Notes: generated by a model not told the origin, from the sequence alone. 64,000 bases of DNA from Proteus columbae (GCF_009914335.1 NZ_CP043925.1:3782001-3846000); one strand, 5' to 3'; positions 9,312-19,384 are shown, counted from the first letter of the stretch. Translations and numbers: made by a program.

Positions 9312-9521
9312 ATGCCATACGTTAATATTAAAATTACACGCGAAGGTGCAACCGCAGAGCAAAAAGAACAACTCATTGCGGGAGCAACACAACTTTTGGT
9401 TGATGTATTAGGCAAAAACCCAGCAACTACCGTTGTAGTAATTGATGAAGTTGAAACGGATAACTGGGGAATAGGCGGTAAAACAGTAACAGAATTACGA
9501 GCAGCAACAAAAAGTAAATAG
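9312..9521 (+). CDS. 4-oxalocrotonate tautomerase-family protein
   Basis: A 69-aa tautomerase. After removal of Met1 the N-terminus is Pro, the catalytic base of the family (MPYVNIKITREG). An Arg near residue 11 and an aromatic Trp at about position 51 are in family-typical places. Proteins of this size form hexamers or dimers and are found outside aromatic degradation pathways; the substrate is unknown. AAGGAA precedes the ATG, and a strong terminator follows. Confidence 0.85.
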   Translation: MPYVNIKITREGATAEQKEQLIAGATQLLVDVLGKNPATTVVVIDEVETDNWGIGGKTVTELRAATKSK

Positions 9522-9541
9522 AGAATTTCTGCAATATAAAT

Positions 9542-9566
9542 AAAGGGTGCCAAGTACACCCTTTTT
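9542..9566 (+). terminator. Rho-independent terminator after the tautomerase gene
   Basis: AAAGGGTG, a 7-nt loop, CACCC and TTTTT: a compact GC-rich stem and U tract 20 bp past the stop. Confidence 0.88.
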
Positions 9567-9601
9567 GCTGATTTATTTTCCTGACAGATAAGGAAGTAAC
9601 T

Positions 9602-10612
9602 ATGGTTCAATCAATGACTGATGCTTTTCATGCCTTACCTTCAGCAAGTGCTATCTATATTACAGGTGCAGGTATTCCATACCCTTTTGGTATGGCGCAC
9701 GGATTTGCAGATGAAAGTACCCAGAAAAAATTAACTGTAGATACGCCTTTTCGAATCGCTAGTAATACAAAAACCTTTCTCGCAGCCGCTTTTTTACGTT
9801 TATGGGAACAAGATGCTCTATCCCTTGATGATGATATAACTAAATATTTAAGTGCTAATTATCAACAGACATTATTAGAGCTAGGGTATGATCTTAAAAC
9901 TATTACACTACGCCATTTATTAAGCCATAGCAGTGGGTTATTCGATCATGCAAATGAAGCTTATCTTGAAGATGTGATTAAAGATCCCTCTCATAAATGG
10001 ACACGAGAAGAACAAATAGCGCGCTATGCTCAACAAGGCTTTCCCATCATTCCAGCTGGAAAACGTTTCATTTATTCGGACACAGGATATATTTTATTAG
10101 GTGATATTCTTTCTCAGTTTATGAGAAAAAATATGGCAACCGCCGTTCGTGATCTATTGCATTTTCAAGACTTAGATCTACCACAAACGTGGTGGGAAGA
10201 TTTAGAACTACAACCTAAGCATCCTAAAGCGCGTGCTAGACAGTTTACAGGAGAACATGAAGGTACTCATATTGATGCTTCAATGGATACTTTTGGCGGT
10301 GGCGGGCTTGTGATGACAACCCTTGAGTTAGCTAAATTTACAGCTGACCTCTTCGAAGATAGAGTTTACTTGCATCCATCAACCTTAAAAGAGATGAAAT
10401 GGCAAGGTTCACATACAGGTGCTGAAAATTATCGTTTAGGTTTAATGGCCGAAGAAACTGACCTAGGCACACTTTACTATCATCTTGGTTATTGGGGTTC
10501 GGTAGCTTATTATTTACCTGAAAAACAAATCGCTATTGCTGGCTTTACAACCCAAAAAAATAACCGTGAAGATCTGATAACCATTGTTAAAGAAGCATTT
10601 AAACGCCTTTAA
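9602..10612 (+). CDS. Serine hydrolase of the beta-lactamase/DD-peptidase fold
   Basis: A 336-aa protein of the class C beta-lactamase-like (Beta-lactamase, Pfam) superfamily. The nucleophile motif SxxK is SNTK (about residues 58-61, in FRIASNTKTF). The second motif is YSD (IYSDTGYILLG), and HLGYWG near the C-terminus is in the place of the KTG/HTG triad element. There is no signal peptide, so unlike true beta-lactamases it should be cytoplasmic; esterase or peptidase activity is more likely than drug hydrolysis. It is a single-gene unit between two terminators, with AAGGAAG before the ATG. Confidence 0.85.
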   Translation: MVQSMTDAFHALPSASAIYITGAGIPYPFGMAHGFADESTQKKLTVDTPFRIASNTKTFLAAAFLRLWEQDALSLDDDITKYLSANYQQTLLELGYDLKTITLRHLLSHSSGLFDHANEAYLEDVIKDPSHKWTREEQIARYAQQGFPIIPAGKRFIYSDTGYILLGDILSQFMRKNMATAVRDLLHFQDLDLPQTWWEDLELQPKHPKARARQFTGEHEGTHIDASMDTFGGGGLVMTTLELAKFTADLFEDRVYLHPSTLKEMKWQGSHTGAENYRLGLMAEETDLGTLYYHLGYWGSVAYYLPEKQIAIAGFTTQKNNREDLITIVKEAFKRL

Positions 10613-10616
10613 AATC

Positions 10617-10655
10617 AAAAAGCCAAAAATGTATCAATAACACTTTTGGCTTTTT
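10617..10655. terminator. Terminator between the serine hydrolase and yhjJ (bidirectional)
   Basis: AAAAAGCCAAAA and TTTTGGCTTTTT flank a 15-nt loop; both strands end in a T run, so it can serve both convergent genes. Confidence 0.85.
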
Positions 10656-10704
10656 GTTTATTTTACGGCTGATAAATTTTTAATATCAGCCTATCTCTGT
10701 TTTA

Positions 10705-12240
10705 TTACGGTTTCCTCGTCGGTGTTGTGGCTACCGCTGGAGTTGTTAAAGCTGGAGTTTCAACTGCTTTATTTGGTGTAGTATTAGTTGCAACAGGCGC
10801 AGGTGTATTTGCCGTTTCTGGATGAACTTGCTTTTCAAATTGAATACGCAATTCACCTAAATTCACCGTTGGTGTTTCACCACTTTGCGTTAATACAAAA
10901 GTAATATCTTCAGATAAAACTCTTGAAAGCTCCTGATTTAATGTCTCTTTTGTTAAACCAGCTAAAAATGCTTGGCGTAAACGCTGATATTGTTCAGGTG
11001 GAATATCAATAATATTGCTTTGTTGTGATAACAGACGCTGATTAATTAAAATCGCCGTACTGGTTTTTGCATAACGGGCAAACAACTGAGTTAATTGAAG
11101 TTGTTTTTCTTGTTGAAGCTCTTGGTATAACTCATCGCTGATACCTTGGTTACGCAAGCGCCCCAATTCTTCTCCCACCCATGATGCTAATGCAGGAATA
11201 TGAGCCGTTGCGGTATCAATATTTAAAGAACAACTTGCACGCTGATATTGTACCCGGCAATCAATGTTAATTTGAGTACTGTCGTTTTCCTTACGTTGTT
11301 CAAGGCTACGACCCAAATGCACAAAAATTACTTCACGAGCTAAATCACTTAACCAATATTTATTTAATGTGTCAGAGTCTTTTACTGGCGACCAGTCTAA
11401 ATCCCAAATTAAAGAAATTTGGTCTTTTGCACGCATAGGCTCTTGCACATATAACGTTTCAGGTTTCATATCGGCAAGAACAGGCACTGGAACTGGTGTT
11501 ACACGCTTTCCTGATAGAGTTGAAAATGCCTGATTAATACTTTCAGTCAATACTCGATTATCAACATTACCTGCAACATAAAGTGTCATCATATCTGGGG
11601 TATACCAACGTTGTTGGTAATCTGACAGCTCTTTAGTATTTACAGATTGATTAACCGGTTTTCCTGGATTGTGGCCTTTTAGATTTGAGCCTTCAAGGCG
11701 TGAGCGCCAAATAGGATCTTCAATATTGAGAGGAAATGTTGCAATAGGAAGCGGTGATTGAACCGCATTACGAACCGCATCTTCGGTATATTCAGCAGGT
11801 TTAGCAATACCTGCTAATAATGCAAAAGCATCCTTTAATAGCTCAGGCTGGTTGTTCGGTAAACTTAGATTATAAACAGTAAAATCGTATGAAACGATCA
11901 TTGGAGGTAACGGATAGTCAGGATCTAACGCATTTTTCCATAGATTATCGCGTTTCTCTGGCGTTAAGCCTGTATTTTCCAAAACGTTGAGTTTGGACAC
12001 CAAGGATGAAAAACCCGTTTCACTGCTTTTTTCTGATAAAGAACCTGTATTGACTAATAAACGGATCTGTATTCTATCATTTGGGCGTTGCGGTGTTTGT
12101 AAGATTTGCCACTGAAAACCATTTGCTAGTCGCCCTTCTTGCCAAGCTGGATCAGGCTGCAAAGCTTCCGCTTGAACTTGGCAAATAACAGCGCCGAACA
12201 TAACGCTTCCCAATAAAATTCGTGTCATTACACCCTGCAT
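10705..12240 (-). CDS. yhjJ: Exported M16-family (insulinase-like) protein YhjJ, catalytically degenerate
   Basis: A periplasmic protein homologous to zinc peptidases of family M16. The signal peptide is MQGVMTRILLGSVMFG... ending VQA before EALQPDPAW, which matches E. coli YhjJ (DALQPDPAW). The start at 12240 is preferred over an upstream in-frame ATG because it puts the signal peptide first and has AGAGG 6 bp upstream. The zinc motif HxxEH is missing: the equivalent site reads ETGFSSLVSKL, as in E. coli YhjJ (SGFSHFIPRI). It is therefore probably not a peptidase. The C-terminus is a Pro/Thr/Ala-rich tail. The flanking hmsP remnant echoes the E. coli yhjJ-yhjK (pdeK) area. Confidence 0.88.
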   Translation of the reverse strand: MQGVMTRILLGSVMFGAVICQVQAEALQPDPAWQEGRLANGFQWQILQTPQRPNDRIQIRLLVNTGSLSEKSSETGFSSLVSKLNVLENTGLTPEKRDNLWKNALDPDYPLPPMIVSYDFTVYNLSLPNNQPELLKDAFALLAGIAKPAEYTEDAVRNAVQSPLPIATFPLNIEDPIWRSRLEGSNLKGHNPGKPVNQSVNTKELSDYQQRWYTPDMMTLYVAGNVDNRVLTESINQAFSTLSGKRVTPVPVPVLADMKPETLYVQEPMRAKDQISLIWDLDWSPVKDSDTLNKYWLSDLAREVIFVHLGRSLEQRKENDSTQINIDCRVQYQRASCSLNIDTATAHIPALASWVGEELGRLRNQGISDELYQELQQEKQLQLTQLFARYAKTSTAILINQRLLSQQSNIIDIPPEQYQRLRQAFLAGLTKETLNQELSRVLSEDITFVLTQSGETPTVNLGELRIQFEKQVHPETANTPAPVATNTTPNKAVETPALTTPAVATTPTRKP

Positions 12241-12373
12241 GTGAACCTCTGTTGTATTAATCCTTGGTATTAAACCACTTATGAGGTTTAACAATAAGTG
12301 CCAAAAGACATGTTAGATGTTGGATGTCTATTTTTTGTATTATCATCTTTATCACCACAGAAACATGAAATGA

Positions 12374-12389
12374 AATCACTATAGTGATT
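12374..12389. promoter_or_regulatory. Perfect 16-bp palindrome between hmsP remnant and yhjJ
   Basis: AATCACTATAGTGATT is a complete palindrome in the short gap upstream of yhjJ. It could be a dimer binding site or a small hairpin; the binding protein is unknown. Confidence 0.3.
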
Positions 12390-12413
12390 AGACTCATTAT
12401 GGCGTAAGAAGGT

Positions 12414-13124
12414 TCAGACCTTCGGCAATTTTTGATCAGATTTTTGATGATTATATCCTTTAACCAGCAAACCAATCTCATCATCACAATGTGATTTTGG
12501 ACAAGATAACGCTGAAACTTGGCTATCTTTATTGAGGCTGACGGCGATTTGGCGTAAAGGTTTTACAACAATACGATTAATACACCAGCTAATAGCAACC
12601 GTCAGAATAAGCCCCATCAACAGATATGTTGTTAGCATCAAGGCAACAGTATTACTGGCAAAACGATAAAAACGATTTGTGTCAGCCTGTAAAATGAGAT
12701 GACCACTATAGGACTTATCATCTGTTGAAGTAATACCTAATGGCTGTAAAGGAATAACAGCTTCAACGGGAATACCAAAAAGCCAACTTGAGAATTCAGA
12801 GACTTCTTTCTTAGGTGCGAAATCTAAACTCATCACTTGTACATTTTCGGGTTGCATGACAATCGCTTTACCCAAAATACCCGTCGCTTTTAGTGTAACA
12901 ATCTGTTGTTTAGCATCGTTCAAATCTGATCGTAACAATGCATCAGCGAGTGGTTGCTGGATACTTACACCAGCATTAAAAAGCTGATTTTGATAATCTT
13001 CACGGCGTTGATCTATCAAATAAACAAGTTGAATACTGATAAAAATAGCAATAGTCACCAACGTAACGCCCGCAACAGCGGCCATCTGTTTTATTGTTAA
13101 TGAATGTTTAAGATGAGGTTTCAT
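12414..13124 (-). CDS. Sensor-only remnant of HmsP/PdeK (c-di-GMP phosphodiesterase) lacking GGDEF and EAL
   Basis: The 236-aa product aligns by eye with the N-terminal third of E. coli PdeK (YhjK)/Yersinia HmsP. It has a first membrane segment (about residues 13-33) followed by DQRREDYQ, and a periplasmic domain with the conserved QPLADALLRSDL and KATGILGKA. A second membrane segment runs MLTTYLLMGLILTVAISWCI, and the HAMP segment is NRIVVKPLRQIA. It stops at DDEIGLLVKGYNHQKSDQK, just where the homologue continues into GGDEF and EAL domains. No catalytic sequence is visible downstream; yhjJ follows within 175 bp. The ATG at 13124 is preferred to an upstream TTG. The frame is intact, so it is either a recent truncation or a retained sensor. 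Confidence 0.8.
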   Translation of the reverse strand: MKPHLKHSLTIKQMAAVAGVTLVTIAIFISIQLVYLIDQRREDYQNQLFNAGVSIQQPLADALLRSDLNDAKQQIVTLKATGILGKAIVMQPENVQVMSLDFAPKKEVSEFSSWLFGIPVEAVIPLQPLGITSTDDKSYSGHLILQADTNRFYRFASNTVALMLTTYLLMGLILTVAISWCINRIVVKPLRQIAVSLNKDSQVSALSCPKSHCDDEIGLLVKGYNHQKSDQKLPKV

Positions 13125-13652
13125 CGTTGCTATTTCCAATATACATGTCTGATCAGAGTGATTATACTGTATTTTTGTGATTATGTATCACTCTCAATAA
13201 AGAAAATAACGTTATAAAAAGCGATTATCCATTAAAATGAAAGTAGATAAATATATAATTATTATTATTTGAGTATAGTTATAAGATAAAAATAGTAAAA
13301 TAAAAATTAAATATTATTTTTTCTTGGTTATTTACAATAAATCTACTTTATTTTAATAAAAAGATACGATTCACTAAAAAACACTAGAACATATAAAATA
13401 AAATGCCATTAAAACCTTAACTTCAAGTTAAAGTGCAATGCTAACCGCAGTATATTTCTTAGTGAAAAATATTATTTTCCTTTAATATCATTGAAGTTTA
13501 TATTTTAAAAAACTCATATAAATATAATATTTGATATCTATAAAATCATTATTAGATTATTTAGTTAAGATTAATTAAATATTATTAATAAAAAAATAAG
13601 AACAATATAAATCAGTATATTGTTCTTATTTTATGAGATAAATTTATTTTAT
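13125..13652. other. AT-rich intergenic region, no gene seen
   Basis: About 530 bp of very AT-rich sequence between the hmsP remnant start and the dppF stop codon. A short inverted repeat with T-rich flanks around 13597-13632 (AAGAACAATATA ... TATATTGTTCTT) can serve as the dpp operon terminator on the minus strand. I see no coding signal. Confidence 0.5.
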
Positions 13653-14654
13653 TTAAACTATCGCGTTATCTTGCTCCACCGCAAAACAAGCAATAAGCTG
13701 ACCATTATACTCTTTTAATGTTGGCTGTAATTGACTACATGGCCCAAATGCGCGACGGCAACGAGCAGCGAAAGCACAACCCGGTGGCGGATTTAATGGG
13801 CTCGGTAATTCTCCCGTTAATTTAATACGCTCTCGTCTTAATTCAGGCGTCAATCTTGGTGTGGCTGATAATAATGCCTGTGTATAAGGATGTTGTGGAT
13901 TTTCAAAAATTTGAGCTTTTGTTCCTTTTTCTACACAACGCCCTAAATACATTACAATAACTTCATCTGCAATATGCTCAACAACCGAGAGATCATGAGA
14001 AATAAAAACATAAGAGAGCCCCATATCTTGTTGTAGATCCATCATCAAATTCAGTACTTGAGCACGAACGGATACATCCAGCGCAGAAACAGGCTCATCG
14101 GCTACCACAATGTCTGGATCAAGCATCAAGCCTCGTGCAATAGCGATACGCTGACGTTGACCACCAGAAAACATATGAGGATATCGGCTATAGTGCTCTG
14201 TTTTTAACCCCACTTTTGCCATCATTGATAATACTTTTTCTTTACGCTCAGAGGCATTCAGTGTTGTATTAATCAATAAAGGCTCTTCTAAAATTTGCCC
14301 TACTTTTTTACGCGGATTCAATGATCCATAAGGATTTTGAAACACAATTTGGATCTTTTGGCGACGTAGCTTCTCAGCCGATTTATCTTTAATTAACAGA
14401 TTTTGCCCACGATAAGCAAGCTCGCCTGAAGTAGGAACCTCAATCATCGTGAGTAATCGACCTAATGTGGATTTACCACATCCTGATTCACCAACAACAG
14501 CCAAAGTCTTACCGCGTTCTAATTCAAAAGAAACACCATCAAGGGCTTTAACTGTTCTCTCTTTTGAAAAAAGCCCACCTTTTACGCTGTAATACTTCGC
14601 TAAATTAACCGCTTTTAATAAAGGAGTTGATACATTTGGATTAACTTCAACCAT
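13653..14654 (-). CDS. dppF: Dipeptide ABC transporter ATP-binding protein DppF
   Basis: One of the two ATPases of the dipeptide importer. It has Walker [10 protein letters not shown], signature FSGGQRQR, Walker [11 protein letters not shown], and the C-terminal oligopeptide-transporter extension with a cysteine cluster ([14 protein letters not shown]) that in this family binds an iron-sulfur centre. I place the start at 14654, 18 bp inside the longest frame, because AGGGGA lies 7 bp upstream and the start overlaps the dppD stop by 8 bp, giving translational coupling. Very close to E. coli DppF in the [20 protein letters not shown] region. Confidence 0.93.
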   Translation of the reverse strand: MVEVNPNVSTPLLKAVNLAKYYSVKGGLFSKERTVKALDGVSFELERGKTLAVVGESGCGKSTLGRLLTMIEVPTSGELAYRGQNLLIKDKSAEKLRRQKIQIVFQNPYGSLNPRKKVGQILEEPLLINTTLNASERKEKVLSMMAKVGLKTEHYSRYPHMFSGGQRQRIAIARGLMLDPDIVVADEPVSALDVSVRAQVLNLMMDLQQDMGLSYVFISHDLSVVEHIADEVIVMYLGRCVEKGTKAQIFENPQHPYTQALLSATPRLTPELRRERIKLTGELPSPLNPPPGCAFAARCRRAFGPCSQLQPTLKEYNGQLIACFAVEQDNAIV

Positions 14655-15630
14655 GGGTAGGTTCCCCTGCATTATCTAACGGTGTATGACACTTCACACG
14701 ATGCGTTCCTAATTCTTTTAATTCAGGCTCAACCTTATAACATTCATCATGAGCATATGGACAACGAGGATTGAGTAAGCAACCTGTTGGTCGATCATAG
14801 CGTCCTGGTACAACACCCGATAGCGATGCTAATCGCGCTTTATTACTCGCGAACTCAGGAAGTGCTCTTAATAATGCTTGAGTATAAGGATGACGAGGCG
14901 CTTTAAAAATTTCTGATGATTTTCCAGATTCCACCACTTGCCCCGCATACATCACAATAATGGTGTCTGCGGCTTCTGCCACTAATGCTAGATCATGGGT
15001 GATCAACACTAGCGCCATATTTTCTTGTTTTTGTAAATCGAGCAAAAGCTCTATGATTTGAGCCTGAATAGTCACATCCAGTGCTGTGGTAGGTTCATCT
15101 GCAATCAATAATTTAGGGCGACAAGCGATCGCCATTGCGATCATCACACGCTGGCTCATTCCCCCTGAAAGCTGGTGTGGATAGACATCTAAGCGAGAAG
15201 CGGGATCAGGAATACCCACCAGCGTTAAGAGATCGATAGCACGTTGTTTACGTGTTTTACGACTTCCTCCTTGATGGACTTTTAACGCTTCCATAATTTG
15301 ATAGCCAACCGTAAAACAAGGATTCAAGCTTGTCATCGGATCTTGGAAAATCATTGCAACCTCTGCACCCACCAAATTTCGTCGCTCTGATTCAGAGATT
15401 TTCATCAGATCTCTGCCATCAAAATAAAGCTCTTGTGCCGTCACTCGTCCCGGAAAATCAATAAGCCCCATAATTGCCAATGAACTGACTGATTTACCAG
15501 AGCCAGACTCACCGACAATACCCACAACTTGCCCTTCTTCAACCTGATAGCTTATTCGGTCTACCGCTTTAAACGGAGTATCTTCATCACCAAAGTGAAC
15601 AGATAATTGATTAATATTTAGTAATGCCAT
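14647..15630 (-). CDS. dppD: Dipeptide ABC transporter ATP-binding protein DppD
   Basis: The second ATPase of the dipeptide importer, 327 aa. It has Walker A GESGSGKS, signature LSGGMSQR, Walker [10 protein letters not shown], and the C-terminal cysteine motif [14 protein letters not shown]. The gene starts 12 bp after dppC and its end overlaps dppF, consistent with one transcript. Confidence 0.94.
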   Translation of the reverse strand: MALLNINQLSVHFGDEDTPFKAVDRISYQVEEGQVVGIVGESGSGKSVSSLAIMGLIDFPGRVTAQELYFDGRDLMKISESERRNLVGAEVAMIFQDPMTSLNPCFTVGYQIMEALKVHQGGSRKTRKQRAIDLLTLVGIPDPASRLDVYPHQLSGGMSQRVMIAMAIACRPKLLIADEPTTALDVTIQAQIIELLLDLQKQENMALVLITHDLALVAEAADTIIVMYAGQVVESGKSSEIFKAPRHPYTQALLRALPEFASNKARLASLSGVVPGRYDRPTGCLLNPRCPYAHDECYKVEPELKELGTHRVKCHTPLDNAGEPTHG

Positions 15631-15642
15631 GTTCTTACTCCG

Positions 15643-16545
15643 TTACTGCTTTAATTTCGGATCAAGTGCATCTCGTAAACCATCACCCATTAAGTTAAAG
15701 GCTAATACGGTAAACAAAATAGCAAGACCAGGAAACGTCACAACCCACCACGCACTCTGTGTAAACTGCAATACATCAGATAACATGGTTCCCCATTCAG
15801 GTGTCGGTGGCTGCGCGCCCATTCCTAAAAAGCCTAATGCCGCCATATCTAAGATGGCATTAGAAAAACCTAAAGAGGCTTGAACAATTAAAGGGGCAAG
15901 ACAGTTAGGTAAGATATTGATAAACATTTGACGCATTGAGCCCGCCCCCGCAACACGAGAAGCAATAACGTAATCGCGGTTAACTTCAATTAAAACAGCG
16001 GCTCGCGTTAATCGAACATAGTGAGGTAAAGCAACAAAGGTCAGTGCGATAGAAGCATTAACAATAGAAGGACCAAAAATAGCTACCAACACTAATGCCA
16101 ATAATAAACTTGGTAATGCCAACATGATATCGACGACACGCATAATGCCGATATCTACAAGACCACCGAAATAACCCGCGGCCAATCCTAGAATAATTCC
16201 TAAGATAAGTGATAGCACGACAACAATACAGCCCACCAATAATGAAAGTCGAGCACCAAACATTAAGCGAGAAAGAATATCGCGACCAACATCATCAGTA
16301 CCGAGAATAAATTGCCAGCTTCCCCCTTCTTGCCAAACAGGAGGCACTAATAAGAAATCACGAAATTGCTCATTAGGGGCATGAGGTGCAAGAAAGCCCG
16401 CCAGTAATGCAATAAGCAACATAATTACAATATAGATTAACCCAACAACAGCACCTTTATTTTGTTTAAAGTAGTGCCAAAATTCTTGGAAGGGCGTCAT
16501 GGGAGCCGGTGCACTGATGACCGGTGTTACTTTATTTTCAGTCAT
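15643..16545 (-). CDS. dppC: Dipeptide ABC transporter permease DppC
   Basis: Inner-membrane permease, 300 aa, with about six membrane segments. The N-terminal cytoplasmic tail is typical (TPFQEFWHYFKQNKGAVVG), and the BPD-transport EAA-like loop is seen at EVNRDYVIASRVAGAG. It pairs with DppB to form the channel. It starts 10 bp past dppB. Confidence 0.94.
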   Translation of the reverse strand: MTENKVTPVISAPAPMTPFQEFWHYFKQNKGAVVGLIYIVIMLLIALLAGFLAPHAPNEQFRDFLLVPPVWQEGGSWQFILGTDDVGRDILSRLMFGARLSLLVGCIVVVLSLILGIILGLAAGYFGGLVDIGIMRVVDIMLALPSLLLALVLVAIFGPSIVNASIALTFVALPHYVRLTRAAVLIEVNRDYVIASRVAGAGSMRQMFINILPNCLAPLIVQASLGFSNAILDMAALGFLGMGAQPPTPEWGTMLSDVLQFTQSAWWVVTFPGLAILFTVLAFNLMGDGLRDALDPKLKQ

Positions 16546-16555
16546 TATGCATTCC

Positions 16556-17575
16556 TTATTTTTTATGGCGAATACGAGGATTCACAATGCCATAAAGAAC
16601 ATCAACCAGCAGATTGACAAAGATAATCATCGTTGCAATTAAGAGCACACCACCCTGAACAACGGGATAATCGCGTCGCTGTAAGGCATCAATCAACCAG
16701 CGTCCTAATCCCGGCCATGAGAAAATAGTTTCTGTTAAAATTGCACCAGCCAGCATAGTTCCAACTTGTAATCCAATAACGGTGACAACAGGCAACATCG
16801 CATTACGTAATGCGTGGATAAGAATGACGCGAGCACGACTCAAACCTTTTGCTCTAGCAGTACGAATATAATCTTCGCCTAATACTTCAAGCATCGAAGA
16901 ACGCGTCATACGCACGATAACAGCTAAAGGAATGGTTCCTAATACAATGGCAGGTAAAATGATGTGGTGAACTGCATCTAAGAAATCCCCTTCCTCACCC
17001 CACACAAAGGTATCAATCAGCATAAATCCAGTGAGTGGATTACTGTCATCTAAAAAGACACTATCAGCCAGACGCCCAGAGACTGGGGTTAGGTCTAATT
17101 TTACAGACACTAGCATGATTAACATGATCCCCCACCAGAAGATTGGCATGGAGTAACCCGCTAATGACACACTAATCGCGGTGTGATCAAAGATAGAACC
17201 ACGTTTTACCGCGGCCAAAACGCCAACAGGGATCCCAACCGAAACTGCAAAAATCATGGCGCAAACGCCAAGTTCTAAAGTAGCTTTAAAGCGAGGTAAA
17301 AATTCATCCCATACAGGAATGCGGCTTTTTAATGAGATACCTAAATCACCGTGGAGAATACCATTTAGATAATTGAGATATTGTTGCCATAAAGGCTTAT
17401 CCAGTCCCAATTCAGCCATTAAATAAGCATGTCGTTCTGGAGAAAGTCCACGCTCACCCGCCATAATCATTACCGGATCACCGGGAATAAGATGAACGAA
17501 AATAAACGTCAATAATGTAATTCCGATAAACGTAGGGATCACAAGTCCCAAACGTTGAAGGATAAATTGCAGCAT
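16556..17575 (-). CDS. dppB: Dipeptide ABC transporter permease DppB
   Basis: Inner-membrane permease, 339 aa, with the family N-terminus MLQFILQRLGLVIPTF, the LIPGDPV loop and an EAA-like loop GEDYIRTARAKGLSRARV. It forms the membrane channel with DppC. It is separated from dppA by 167 bp that contain a strong hairpin. Confidence 0.95.
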   Translation of the reverse strand: MLQFILQRLGLVIPTFIGITLLTFIFVHLIPGDPVMIMAGERGLSPERHAYLMAELGLDKPLWQQYLNYLNGILHGDLGISLKSRIPVWDEFLPRFKATLELGVCAMIFAVSVGIPVGVLAAVKRGSIFDHTAISVSLAGYSMPIFWWGIMLIMLVSVKLDLTPVSGRLADSVFLDDSNPLTGFMLIDTFVWGEEGDFLDAVHHIILPAIVLGTIPLAVIVRMTRSSMLEVLGEDYIRTARAKGLSRARVILIHALRNAMLPVVTVIGLQVGTMLAGAILTETIFSWPGLGRWLIDALQRRDYPVVQGGVLLIATMIIFVNLLVDVLYGIVNPRIRHKK

Positions 17576-17681
17576 ATCCTAATTCTCTTTTCAAACATCA
17601 GCTAAAAGATAGCGCTGATAAATCAGAGGAGAAAGTCCCCTGCGCTCACAGTGTACTGAATGTATTCGTTATTATTGAATA

Positions 17682-17710
17682 ACGGTGTCTTTCATAAAGA
17701 AAGACACCGT
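17682..17710 (-). promoter_or_regulatory. dppA-dppB intercistronic hairpin
   Basis: A perfect 12-bp stem (ACGGTGTCTTTC / GAAAGACACCGT) with a 5-nt loop lies 30 bp past the dppA stop. No U tract follows it on the minus strand. Such hairpins after the binding-protein gene protect its mRNA from 3' decay and partly stop transcription, so that DppA exceeds the membrane parts. Confidence 0.7.
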
Positions 17711-17742
17711 ACTTAAAGCAACCCAACGATTAGGTATTGCTA

Positions 17743-19353
17743 TTATTTAAGAGAGACATTCTCGAAGTGATGTTTGCCTAATGGATCAACCACATAGTTT
17801 TCTACTTTTTTACTCACTGGCTCATAAACAGTCGAGTGAGCAATAATCAGAGCAGGTGCTTGATCATGCATAACAACTTGAGCTTGTTTGTAGAGTTCAA
17901 CACGTTTTTCGTGATCGGCGGCTACTCGTGCAGGCTGGATCAGATCTTCAAATGGCTTATAGCACCATTTTGAATAGTTCGATCCTTGCTCTTTTGCCGC
18001 ACAACTAAATAGCGTAGCGAAGAAGTTATCAGGATCCCCGTTATCACCAGTCCAACCCATCATGACTGCTTGGTGTTCGCCAGATTTAGCACGCTTGAGA
18101 TATTCGCCCCACTCGTAACTTACAATTTTGGTTTTAACGCCAATTTTTTCCCAATCCGCTTGTACCATTTCAGCCATACGGCGGGCATTTGGGTTATAAG
18201 GGCGCTGTACTGGCATTGCCCATAAATCGATAGTAAAACCATCTGCAAGACCAGCTTCTTTTAGCAGTGCTTTCGCTTTTTCAGGGTTATATTCGTAATC
18301 AACGATGTCATCGTTATAACCCCACATTGTAGGAGGAATGAGGTTTTTCGCCTTCTGGCCTGCACCTTGATAAACCGCTTCAATAATGGCGTCTTTATTC
18401 ACCGCCATACTTAATGCTTGGCGAACTTTTTGGTTATCCAATGGTTTTTTCTCAACGTTAAAAGAGATATAACCCACGTTTAAGCCTGGTTGTTCTAATA
18501 GATTGATATCGCTATTTTGTTTCATCTTCGCAATATCAGCAGGATTTGGGAAAGGCATTGCCTGACACTCACCTTTTTGCAGTTTTGCATATCGTACAGA
18601 GGCATCAGGTGTGATAGAGAAGACTAAACGGTCAATATCTGGTTTTTTACCCCAATATTGGTCATTGGCTTTATAAAGAATACGAGAATCTTTTTGATAT
18701 TGCTGTAATTGAAAAGGCCCTGTACCGATAGGATCTAGATCCACTTTCTCAGGTGTACCTGCTTTCATCATATTATCCGCATATTCAGCAGATAATATGG
18801 ATGCAAAGTCCATTGCCATATCAGCAATAAAAGGTGCCTCTGAACGAGTTAAAACAAAACGAACGGTATGATCATCAACTTTCTCGATTTTCTCGATCAT
18901 GTTGTTCATATCCATGCCGGAGAAGTATTCATAACTTCCGCCAGAGACTTTATGGTAAGGATGTTTTGGATCCATTTGACGCATAAACGTGTGCATCACG
19001 TCATCCGCATTAAATTCACGCGTTGGCTTAAAGGTTTTACTACTATGCCAATTCACGCCTTTACGCAAATGGAAGGTATACACTTTTCCATCATCGCTTA
19101 CATCCCAGCTTTCAGCTAAGCCCGGAATAATTTCTGTTGTACCCAGTTTAAATTCAACTAAACGGTCATAGATAGGCACTGAACTTGCGTCATAGGTTGT
19201 TCCAGAGGTAAATAACTGAGGGTTAAATCCTTCAGGTGAACCTTCAGAGCAATACACCAATGTTTTGGCCTGCACACCCGCAGAAACAGCTAATGCGAGC
19301 AATCCGATTGTAGCGGTCAAAATTCCTGTCTGTCTTTTGGAGCTTTTCATCAT
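17743..19353 (-). CDS. dppA: Periplasmic dipeptide-binding protein DppA
   Basis: Solute-binding protein of the dipeptide importer, 536 aa, SBP family 5. It has a signal peptide (cleavage after VQA at about residue 29) and the mature start [17 protein letters not shown], as in E. coli DppA. In E. coli it also serves dipeptide chemotaxis through Tap and haem uptake. It is first gene of the operon. The leader carries a C/A-rich site for the small RNA GcvB just upstream of the ribosome-binding site GGAGAG. Confidence 0.95.
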   Translation of the reverse strand: MMKSSKRQTGILTATIGLLALAVSAGVQAKTLVYCSEGSPEGFNPQLFTSGTTYDASSVPIYDRLVEFKLGTTEIIPGLAESWDVSDDGKVYTFHLRKGVNWHSSKTFKPTREFNADDVMHTFMRQMDPKHPYHKVSGGSYEYFSGMDMNNMIEKIEKVDDHTVRFVLTRSEAPFIADMAMDFASILSAEYADNMMKAGTPEKVDLDPIGTGPFQLQQYQKDSRILYKANDQYWGKKPDIDRLVFSITPDASVRYAKLQKGECQAMPFPNPADIAKMKQNSDINLLEQPGLNVGYISFNVEKKPLDNQKVRQALSMAVNKDAIIEAVYQGAGQKAKNLIPPTMWGYNDDIVDYEYNPEKAKALLKEAGLADGFTIDLWAMPVQRPYNPNARRMAEMVQADWEKIGVKTKIVSYEWGEYLKRAKSGEHQAVMMGWTGDNGDPDNFFATLFSCAAKEQGSNYSKWCYKPFEDLIQPARVAADHEKRVELYKQAQVVMHDQAPALIIAHSTVYEPVSKKVENYVVDPLGKHHFENVSLK

Positions 19354-19366
19354 TACTCTCCGAAAT

Positions 19367-19384
19367 TGTTCTGTTGTGTTTTGG
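19367..19384 (-). promoter_or_regulatory. Probable GcvB small-RNA target in the dppA leader
   Basis: On the minus strand the leader reads AAAACACAACAGAACAA, 14-30 bp upstream of the dppA start. The ACACAACA core is the C/A-rich type of target that pairs with the G/U-rich R1 region of GcvB; dppA is an established GcvB target in E. coli and Salmonella. The gcvB gene is not in the window. Confidence 0.6.

Noticed and set aside
9602..10612. Acquired beta-lactamase resistance gene
   Set aside because: It lacks a signal peptide and the canonical KTG; it fits cytoplasmic serine hydrolases of the same fold, and no mobile element is nearby.
12257..12487. 76-codon minus-strand frame overlapping the hmsP remnant end, possibly a shifted continuation
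   Set aside because: Its sequence shows no GGDEF or EAL similarity, so it does not rescue the missing domains.
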